Assembly: GCA_902780405.1 (NCBI GenBank)
Contig: CACZFI010000002.1
Location: forward strand, 111,810-175,809
DNA: 64,000 nucleotides
Direction of reading: 5' to 3'
DNA from: an uncultured Lachnospiraceae bacterium
GTDB taxonomy: Bacteria; Bacillota; Clostridia; Lachnospirales; Lachnospiraceae
The number at the start of each line of letters is the position of its first letter. Positions within the stretch are counted from its first letter, which is position 1. The notes beneath the pieces were generated by a model that did no database searches, was not told where the DNA came from, and saw only the letters and a program-made list of their open reading frames with translations. A program made the position numbers and the translations under genes. This document shows, in pieces, positions 8,458 to 15,700 of the stretch.

Positions 8458-8477
8458 ATGCGTATCAACAATTCGTT

Positions 8478-8506
8478 ATTATATTGGAAAGTGAATCAAA
8501 AGTCAA
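8478..8506 (-). promoter_or_regulatory. Promoter of the Val-Met tRNA pair
   Basis: On the minus strand, TTGACT (8501-8506) and a consensus TATAAT (8478-8483) are 17 bases apart, about 20 bases ahead of tRNA-Val. Confidence 0.8.
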
Positions 8507-8535
8507 GAAGTTTTTTCGGGATTTTCGTAATATAC

Positions 8536-8671
8536 GTGTCAGGCACCATAAAGTTGTTTCGGGGGACGCTCTCGCTTCGATCTCACACGCAACGGTACTA
8601 AACTCAGCTACGCTTCGCTAAGTACCGGCGTGCTCGGCGACCCCACTCAACAACCATATGGTGCCTGACAC
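8536..8671. repeat. REP-like inverted-repeat element, copy 1
   Basis: A perfect 15-bp inverted repeat, GTGTCAGGCACCATA at 8536-8550 and its complement at 8657-8671, encloses about 105 bases. Inside are further nested arms, such as GGTACT/AGTACC and CACGC/GCGTG. The GTGTCAGGCACC terminus resembles REP sequences mobilised by RAYT-type Y1 transposases; that link comes from memory. No transposase gene is in the window, so it would have to act in trans. No open reading frame is supported here. Confidence 0.7.
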
Positions 8672-8693
8672 TCACTTGTATATTGTTCCATGT

Positions 8694-8842
8694 AAACCCG
8701 AGTACGGCTGTCGACTGCGTTGCCAGGACAACATGAAGCCGCCGGTGCTTGGCGAGGTACCTAACGAGCCTAGCATCCGCTGCGAGCTGAATTTAGCGCA
8801 AGCGTGTCCAGGCAACACAGTCTGGCAGCCGTGCGAGTTTAA
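8694..8842. repeat. REP-like inverted-repeat element, copy 2
   Basis: The left arm 8704-8730 (ACGGCTG...GACTG...TTGCC...GGACA) and right arm 8805-8832 are near-perfect complements, and the match continues weakly to 8694 and 8841. The interior carries GGTACC, TTTAGCGCAAGCGTG and similar words that match the interior of copy 1 read on the opposite strand. It ends four bases from the stop of the deacetylase gene, so it may also cap that mRNA. Confidence 0.62.
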
Positions 8843-8845
8843 TCC

Positions 8846-11059
8846 TTACCTGTAAAAACTTCTGTACGCATGGCCGGCGGACATGCCTCCGCGGAACATG
8901 GACAGTTCTTCCACTGTCACGAGCTGATAGCCACGGCCCACGAGTGTGGGGATGATGGTCTGGCTTGCTGTTGCCGTGGGCATATGCAGGTCATGCATCA
9001 GTACAACATCGCCGTCACGTACATTTCCCAGGACGGCATTGATCGTACTTTGTGAGTTTAGCGTCTTCCAGTCGAGTGTGTCGATGGACCACATGATCAC
9101 GGGACGGTTTGCTACCGAGAGCACCGTGTCGTTATATCCGCCTCCGGGCGGACGCAGAGTCTTCGGTCTCGTGCCGGTAATGCCGGAGATGACACTGTCA
9201 CACTGCGAGATCTCCGATGCAACCGTCGAAGCCGACTGTGATGAAAGGATCGGGTGACTCCAGCTGTGGTTGTCGATCTCGCAGCCCATATTGTGCGCGC
9301 GCTTGATCACATCTCTGTATCCGTTCGCACGGTTACCGATCACATAGAAGGTTGCCACGCTGTTATACTGCGATAAGGTGTTCAAAATGATGGATGTGCC
9401 GTCTGCAGGTCCGTCATCATAGGTAAGCGCAACCATCGGCTTGGATCCGTCTACGGTGCGCTTCAGTTTTCCGCTGTCGTCGAAGCAGTACAGCTTGTTG
9501 CCGAGGCGAATCTTCTTTCCTTTGTTCACGGAAGCATCCCAATAAGGTGCTGTGGTGGAACCGGGTGCTCCTGCCCCCTTTTCTACAAGCTTGATCTGGA
9601 TTGCTTCCATACGATATCCCATGCCCTTGGTTCCGCAGGGCGCACCGTTACATGCCCAATCCAGCCAGCCGAGGTTTTGGACGTGCGCGCGGTAATAGAT
9701 ATCAAAAAGCTGATCCGCGTCACCGGTGAGCTGGAACTTGCAGGCCTCGATATTCGATCCTGCAGCACCTCCCGTCGCAGGAGCATCATTGGAAGCCGAG
9801 TTTCCCCACTTTCCGCCGGATACGGCTGCATAGGTGACAGAAAATGCCTTGTTGCCGGTAATCTTACATTTGATGGCAGTCATACCTTTGGACTGTCCCG
9901 TGGTACCGGCTGTATTTCCGGAGGATGTATAACCCTGCCAGCCGCTTCCCTGAACCTGCGCAGTATAGGTAAGCGCCGTATTCTTGACGATCGATGCGTA
10001 TTGATCGATGTAGGTTCGCTTTAAAATGCGAATCTGGATTGCCTCAATCCTTCTGCCGCTTCCGGCTGTTCCCGCATTCTGACCACCTCTTACCCAGGAC
10101 TGCCAGCCCACGTTTTGGACGTGTACACGGTAAAGAAGATCGTAATCGTTAGCGATCTTTCCGGTCAATTTGATGTTAACAGACTCCATGCGAAGGCTTC
10201 TGCCCATCGTACCTGCCACAGCGCCGTTTGAAACAGGCGACTGCCAGCCGATATTTTGCACATGCGCCTTGTAGGTAACCCCGCTTCCGGCATACTCACC
10301 GGACGCAAGATTGGTAAGCCTCAGTGAGAACGCCTCAAGGCGCTGTCCCTTGCCGACACTGCCTAGCGTCGCTCCGTCCGCAGTCGGAAGGCTGTTGCCC
10401 TGATTCTGGATATGACCGGCATATACCACATGAGGCGCTCCATCCGAGCTTACGGGAATTCCGGCCGCAGACAGGTCATAGTAAGCAGTCTGCTTCGCAG
10501 GTGCAGGCGACGTAGCAGAAGGCGCAGCCCCTTTCGCCGTCACAATGATCTGAATCGCCTCAAGACGCTTGGATGCACCTGCCGTACCGGCTGCCGCTCC
10601 GTTCTTCGCCCAGGTAAGCCAGCCGTAATCCTGCGCATGCACGCGGTAGTATATGTCGTACTTTCCGGCATCTGCGCCCGTAAGCTTCATCTGGATCGCT
10701 TCCAGTCTCAGGCTGTGGCCACGCGTACCTGACTCGTCGTCATCGGATACCCAAGGCATCCAGCCGATGTTTTGTACATGCGTCCTGTACTGTACATGTA
10801 CCGCTTCCTTGGTGTTCAGCTTCACATGAATGCTCTCCAACCGCAGCGCCCTACCTGTAGTTCCGGCTGTCGCAATGGATGCGCCGCCCGATGTCACCAC
10901 TCTCTGGTCGCCGATGTTTTGCACGTGCACGCCGTAAGTAACGGTCGGTGCCGCTGCAGCATATGTCTTTGTATTCGGAATAAAGATCAGTCCGAATGCC
11001 AGTAGAAATGCAAGAAACAAAGATGTGCCGCGTCTTCGTAAGTCCTTTCGAAAATTCAT
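8846..11059 (-). CDS. Secreted ChW-repeat polysaccharide deacetylase
   Basis: 737 residues. A signal peptide lies at about 1-35 (positive start, FLAFLLAFGLIFI core, AAA end). Nine ChW-type repeats of about 40-45 residues follow (about 40-490), each built around V/AQNxGW...G...GTxG...RxEAIxI. A NodB domain covers about 535-737: metal ligands in TYDDGP and HSWSHP, plus RPPGGGYN, SIDTLDWK and VVLMHD. It should remove acetyl groups from cell-wall or extracellular glycans; ChW repeats are thought to bind surface or host material. The repeats form three triplets (see findings). It is a single-gene unit with its own start region; no anchor motif such as LPXTG is seen. Confidence 0.9.
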   Translation of the reverse strand: MNFRKDLRRRGTSLFLAFLLAFGLIFIPNTKTYAAAAPTVTYGVHVQNIGDQRVVTSGGASIATAGTTGRALRLESIHVKLNTKEAVHVQYRTHVQNIGWMPWVSDDDESGTRGHSLRLEAIQMKLTGADAGKYDIYYRVHAQDYGWLTWAKNGAAAGTAGASKRLEAIQIIVTAKGAAPSATSPAPAKQTAYYDLSAAGIPVSSDGAPHVVYAGHIQNQGNSLPTADGATLGSVGKGQRLEAFSLRLTNLASGEYAGSGVTYKAHVQNIGWQSPVSNGAVAGTMGRSLRMESVNIKLTGKIANDYDLLYRVHVQNVGWQSWVRGGQNAGTAGSGRRIEAIQIRILKRTYIDQYASIVKNTALTYTAQVQGSGWQGYTSSGNTAGTTGQSKGMTAIKCKITGNKAFSVTYAAVSGGKWGNSASNDAPATGGAAGSNIEACKFQLTGDADQLFDIYYRAHVQNLGWLDWACNGAPCGTKGMGYRMEAIQIKLVEKGAGAPGSTTAPYWDASVNKGKKIRLGNKLYCFDDSGKLKRTVDGSKPMVALTYDDGPADGTSIILNTLSQYNSVATFYVIGNRANGYRDVIKRAHNMGCEIDNHSWSHPILSSQSASTVASEISQCDSVISGITGTRPKTLRPPGGGYNDTVLSVANRPVIMWSIDTLDWKTLNSQSTINAVLGNVRDGDVVLMHDLHMPTATASQTIIPTLVGRGYQLVTVEELSMFRGGMSAGHAYRSFYR

Positions 11060-11131
11060 ATAATTCCCCCTTTATATGTGATTTCTATATCTTCAATCAT
11101 ACCACATCCGTGTTCAAATACAATCGGTGAA

Positions 11132-11173
11132 TGTATATTCACACTTGACTTATACCTGTTTCGCGTGTATATT
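11132..11173 (+). promoter_or_regulatory. higBA promoter with paired operator-like words
   Basis: TTGACT (11145-11150) and TATATT (11168-11173) are 17 bases apart. The word TGTATATT occurs twice, at 11132-11139 and over the -10 at 11166-11173, 34 bases apart. The left copy lies in the inverted repeat GTGAAT...ATTCAC. This fits autorepression by the antitoxin. The -10 ends six bases before the higB ATG, so the transcript would have no leader. Confidence 0.65.
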
Positions 11174-11179
11174 AAAACT

Positions 11180-11461
11180 ATGATTAAGTCCTTCGCAGAT
11201 AAAGAAACCGAAAAAGTGTATAACCAATTCTTTTCGACCAAACTCCCCAACGATATCCAGCGGGTAGCTCTTCGAAAACTGATCATGATCGACAATGCTT
11301 TTGACCTGAACGATCTTCGCATCCCACCATCGAATCATCTTGAATCATTGCAAGGGAAGCTGTCCGCCTATCATAGCATTCGGATCAATGATCAATATAG
11401 AATTGTCTTTCGATACTCCGAACATCATTTTTATGAAGTTCAGATTACAGATTATCACTAA
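11180..11461 (+). CDS. higB: HigB-type RelE-superfamily toxin
   Basis: 93 residues of the RelE/HigB fold. HigB toxins cut mRNA in the ribosome A site. Visible family marks are the opening FADKETEKVYNQ, the central LRIPPSNHLESLQGKLSAYHSIRINDQYRIVF (a basic strand that lines the RNA site) and the closing YEVQITDYH. The start is the ATG at 11180; an upstream ATG in the same frame lies ahead of the promoter. There is no Shine-Dalgarno site because the -10 box nearly touches the ATG. The antitoxin gene follows by 14 bases, toxin first as usual for higBA. Confidence 0.9.
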   Translation: MIKSFADKETEKVYNQFFSTKLPNDIQRVALRKLIMIDNAFDLNDLRIPPSNHLESLQGKLSAYHSIRINDQYRIVFRYSEHHFYEVQITDYH

Positions 11462-11475
11462 TTATGGAGGATTAT

Positions 11476-11778
11476 ATGGTAGACTTTATTATTACAACCG
11501 AAATTGGCGAAATTCTCGTAGAAGAATTCATGAAACCTATGAATCTCTCTGCTTACGCACTTGCCAAGGCGATCCATACACCGGTGTCTCGAGTCCAAGA
11601 CATCATTCATGGACGCAGGAAGATCACAGCAGATACTTCTCTCCGGCTTGCAAGATACTTCGGTGTATCTGAGCGATACTTTCTTGATATGCAGAATGAC
11701 ATCGATCTTAGAAACCTTCGCCACCAGATGCGGGAAGAACTCGATTCCATCCAGCCCTGCAAAACAATGGTTGGTTAG
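11476..11778 (+). CDS. higA: HigA-type XRE antitoxin
   Basis: 100 residues. An XRE helix-turn-helix lies at about 15-70 (EFMKPMNLSAYALAKAI, PVSRVQDIIHGRRKITADTS, LRLARYFGVSERYFLDMQ), the pattern of HigA/VapI antitoxins. It should neutralise HigB and repress the operon. I chose the ATG at 11476 because GGAGG lies five bases before it; an ATG 12 bases upstream overlaps that site. The gene sits in tandem with higB and ends just before a terminator shared with the tRNA operon. The C-terminal tail (about 75-100) is probably the toxin-binding part. Confidence 0.9.
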   Translation: MVDFIITTEIGEILVEEFMKPMNLSAYALAKAIHTPVSRVQDIIHGRRKITADTSLRLARYFGVSERYFLDMQNDIDLRNLRHQMREELDSIQPCKTMVG

Positions 11779-11831
11779 GGAGCCGAGATCTTGGACCTCA
11801 GGTTTGAGGACCCGCCTCGGTCCATAAAAAT

Positions 11832-11860
11832 AAGCAGGAGTTTATCTCCTGCTTCTTTTT
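11832..11860. terminator. Bidirectional terminator between higA and the tRNA operon
   Basis: AAGCAGGAG pairs with CTCCTGCTT, with T runs on both strands. It ends both the plus higBA mRNA and the minus tRNA transcript. Confidence 0.85.
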
Positions 11861-11866
11861 ATGCAC

Positions 11867-11946
11867 TGCGGGTAACAGGACTTGAACCTGCACGGTCTCC
11901 CACCAGAACCTAAATCTGGCGCGTCTGCCAATTCCGCCATACCCGC
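11867..11946 (-). tRNA. tRNA-Leu (TAG)
   Basis: An 80-nt class II tRNA on the minus strand. The acceptor GCGGGTA pairs with TACCCGC, the anticodon stem is CCAGA/TCTGG, the loop TTTAGGT gives TAG, and there is a short variable arm. It is last in the six-tRNA operon. Confidence 0.92.
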
Positions 11947-11968
11947 ATATTCTGTCTAAAATTACATG

Positions 11969-11993
11969 AAGCCGTGCCAAATCAGCACGGCTT
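11969..11993 (-). other. Hairpin between tRNA-Lys and tRNA-Leu
   Basis: AAGCCGTGC pairs with GCACGGCTT around a seven-base loop. The following bases on the minus strand are not a real T run, so it is more likely a processing mark or weak attenuator than a terminator. Confidence 0.5.
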
Positions 11994-12014
11994 TATAATT
12001 CTCGACATCTCTAG

Positions 12015-12087
12015 TGAGCCACGGGGGGATCGAACCCCCGACAACTTGATTAAAAGTCAAGTGCTCTACCGACTGAGCTAGTGGCCC
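12015..12087 (-). tRNA. tRNA-Lys (TTT)
   Basis: A 73-nt cloverleaf on the minus strand. The acceptor GGGCCAC pairs with GTGGCTC, the anticodon loop CTTTTAA gives TTT, and the T loop is TTCGATC. Confidence 0.94.
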
Positions 12088-12102
12088 GTAAAATGAAAAA
12101 AG

Positions 12103-12174
12103 CTGGGCTAGCTGGATTCGAACCAGCGAATGCAGGAGTCAAAGTCCTGTGCCTTACCGCTTGGCGATAGCCCA
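12103..12174 (-). tRNA. tRNA-Gln (TTG)
   Basis: A 72-nt cloverleaf on the minus strand. The acceptor TGGGCTA pairs with TAGCCCA, the anticodon stem is CAGGA/TCCTG, and the loop CTTTGAC gives TTG. The weak U1-A72 pair is typical of tRNA-Gln. Confidence 0.94.
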
Positions 12175-12215
12175 AAATAGACTCATGCAAAGCCCTATCA
12201 GACAAAAGTCTGAAA

Positions 12216-12290
<75 letters not shown>

Positions 12291-12373
12291 ATACTTGCTT
12301 CATGCGAACCGGCAAAACCCGATCGCAGCTTGCTCATCTTTAACCAGTCCGAAAACTGCCCTAAAAATGAAAA

Positions 12374-12447
<74 letters not shown>

Positions 12448-12451
12448 AAAA

Positions 12452-12522
12452 AGCGGGTGATGGGAATCGAACCCACGTATCTAGCTTGGAAGGCTAGTGT
12501 TCTACCATTGAACTACACCCGC
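12452..12522 (-). tRNA. tRNA-Gly (TCC)
   Basis: A 71-nt cloverleaf on the minus strand. The acceptor GCGGGTG pairs with CACCCGC, the anticodon stem is CTAGC/GCTAG, and the loop CTTCCAA gives TCC. It is first in the operon Gly-Arg-His-Gln-Lys-Leu. Confidence 0.94.
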
Positions 12523-12576
12523 AAATATGTTGCATTTGTGTTATCAAGTCTTGCGCTCATTCACAACGCAAGCCCT

Positions 12577-12605
12577 ATTATATATGAACAGAGTGTTGTT
12601 GTCAA
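12577..12605 (-). promoter_or_regulatory. Consensus promoter of the six-tRNA operon
   Basis: On the minus strand, exact TTGACA (12600-12605) and exact TATAAT (12577-12582) are 17 bases apart, a full consensus as expected for a stable-RNA operon. Confidence 0.9.
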
Positions 12606-12631
12606 CACCTAAATTTAATTCATCTTCATAG

Positions 12632-12667
12632 AAAAAGGCAGGCGCCCTTTCAGGGCTGCCTGCCTTG
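12632..12667 (-). terminator. Terminator of the pilus operon
   Basis: On the minus strand, AAGGCAGGC pairs with GCCTGCCTT with an inner CCCT/AGGG extension, followed by TTTTTC. It lies about 50 bases after the last gene of the pilus operon. Confidence 0.85.
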
Positions 12668-12719
12668 CTTTGTAACTTATTTGTTTTGCGAATCTCACAT
12701 CCGCCCGGTTTCTCTGATC

Positions 12720-15700
12720 TTAGGTCAGATCGTAGAGGTAAGGCCTCAGAATGATCTTCATACGCTTGTAAATCGTATTGGTCTTGTTGGTTTCGCTATC
12801 CAGATACTTCACTGCAACAACGATGTATGTATATTCATTGTTGTAGTAGCTGAAGTAACGAGGCTTGAGTTTAAGTGCTCTCGCACCGAAGGTTATTGTC
12901 TCTCCTGCTGAATTAACATAAGTATCTTCCAACTGTTTTCCGGTTGTTTCTCCCGGAGCAGGATCGGTATAATAGGTCTCCAAATCATTACCATCTCTGG
13001 AGATATTCCTCAATGCTCCCAACGTGTAGGATCCATTCTTAATATCCTTTTCATCCCAATCTGCGATTAATACATGTGTTGCAAATCCATCAGTGAATGT
13101 TGCATCACTGTATGCATTAATTCTGTTCGTCGATGAGTAGTCCAAATCATAATAAATCTGAATCTGCTTCAACGAAATGCCGGGAACCTTGGTTACCTTG
13201 AATGAGAACTCAGGATACATATCATCCTCATCAACCTTATACTCATACTGAGCATCCTCTGTTTCCTTCGGCTTAACAATCGAGTTGGTCTCAGAATCGT
13301 GATCATAAAGTTCAATCACAGGACTCTTCACACTCTTACGAACGGAGTTACAGATAATATTAATGTACAATCTACGCTCATCATTATTATCCTTACCCCA
13401 ACCGGTTACCTTCGAATGTCCGGCACCGCAGTAGTTAACATTGCCATAGGAATAGATGAAGTAGTTATCCATTCCATCTCTGGGATCTGCTGCATAGAAG
13501 GATGAACCGTACTTATCATTATCACCACCGACCATGGAGTACCAAACTGTACAGTTTTCATCCTCCAGATCAAGTGCGTAAGCCTGAGGGTGTGTACCAC
13601 CAATCTTCAACTCATCAGAGAGTGTAAACGGGAACAGCGTTACAATACCCTTGTTATTCTGGCTTGCATGATTTGTACCATACTCTGTCTGCTTTCTAGC
13701 ATCAAGATAATGTTCTTTGTACCAATCAGCATTCGTCTCCCAATCGATTACCGCATACTTATACGGAATGTAGTAAGGATACATGCCATCATTATCATTA
13801 CATACTGCTACGGCATCTGTATACTGTGTTGCAGTAAAGTAATCCATAGCGTAATTCGTATCACCTGAACCGGTGCCATCATCAAGTGCAAACAACTTCT
13901 CATAATCTTTTTCATAGTCCGCATACTTGCTGTCAGTAAGGTTATAAGAGATGTTGTCAATTCTGTGGGCATTATCTGGCCACTTGTACGGAACATACTT
14001 TGTCTGCAAAGAAGCCTTTGATGTATCAATAGTCGCCTGATAACGATCCATTCCGAAGTAACCCTTTAATCTCTTTGTAAGATTAACACTACCATCATCT
14101 GAGAACTTTGTCAGTGAATCATGGAACAGAAGCACGTTACCATTGTTGCCCTGGGGATCAACATAATCCTCCAAATCAGTGATTGCATAGCCGTTCGGGT
14201 CATTACTCTTGATTGAAATATCATCGTGGAAGTTGAATTCCTCGCACGGTCCAATAACAATTGAGTCATAGCACTTTGCCAACCAGTTTTCACCAGCTGC
14301 ATAACGCTCATACATTTTGGCAAGTTCTTTGTACTCCAATTCCTTATCTTTGCACTCAGTATACGCAGAGAAAAAATCGTAATATTTCTTTTTATTATAA
14401 TTCCTGGTTACAGTTTGTGTAACACCCTTGTCATCTACGTACGACTGTGAATAGTTATCGTCCGTCCAAGAGTTCTGGAAGTTATCATAGTACACGTTAC
14501 TCTTGAAATTATAGTAATCATAGTAACGCTCCATTCTCTTGATACGTTCAAGTCGTGCCTTACTGTCTGCGTCAACTTTTGTCTCAAGATAATCAATCGC
14601 AAGATCGAGTTCAAGTTTCGCATCTTTTGTTGTGCGATTGATTGTAACACCTTCAACAGTTTTCTCTCCGGTGCCGTTAACCATATGCTCGTACAACTGA
14701 CGATACAACGCTGCCTGTTCTTTGTAATAAACCTTCAAGTAATACTCAATCCTGTCGGCATCCGTTGTCAAAGCTCTGTACTCTTCATCATTTGCCAATG
14801 CACGGTTTGCATCATTGAGAGTTTGTGTCTTCTTCTGTGCAGACCACTTGCTTGTGTCGTATGCAGTTCGAACTTCCTTGGCATAATTCTCAAACTCTCT
14901 CGTGTAGAGAATGTCAATATCGAAGTTGTAAAGATCACTTACTTCATCCGCAAGATTGATATCCCAGTCATCACAGCCCTTTGAATTCTTGCCAGGAACA
15001 TCCTTTGTACTATCGTAATACACGATACCAAATTGATGCTCATGCTTACCAAAGTATATATTCTGGAATTTTCCATCCGCAGTATCATAGTACTGACCGT
15101 TGTACATATCACCAAAGTCATCATATGTACCGGAATGAGCAAAAGGATTATAATGGCAAATACCAATTGACTGCTGGCAAACCGGGCAGAAGTAAAGTGA
15201 GGCATTACCGTTACCGTCATTTCTACCCTCTACCTTATTCGCACCAACATCAGAAGGCATAATCTGGAGGACACGGATATCCTGCTTCTTACTCTCTTTG
15301 TTCTTGATATAACTTAAGCCTGATGTTACACACATCTGCTTAGTTGCACCGCCCTTATCATCCAAGGCAGTAATACGAAGCTGCCAATAGAAGGGACCAA
15401 AGAACTCTCCCGGGTTCCACTCCAGCTTTGTAACATCATTTCCTGATGCCACCGCGCCATCATCTTCAAAGGAACTGTTTCCGTTATCATCGATAATGAG
15501 CTCCGCCTTATACTTCGTAGCTCCTGTTACCTTAAAGATCCACGTCTGCTTACCGGACAGTTTCGTTCCTACATCATGCTGGCTATACAGTGCCGGGCTG
15601 GAAGTAAGCACCACCTTAGGTCGCTTGTTCGACTTCGCATAAAGATCAGCAATCGGGTTTGTAGCACCCTTCATACCAAAACTGGTTTCTAATACATTAT

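Noticed and set aside
10324..11005. Plus-strand frames inside the deacetylase gene
   Set aside because: They are opposite-strand shadows of the ChW repeats.
11779..11831. Possible small RNA or attachment site after higA
   Set aside because: There are short complementary words (CCGAG/CTCGG, CCTCA/TGAGG) but no promoter, no repeat partner and no integrase.
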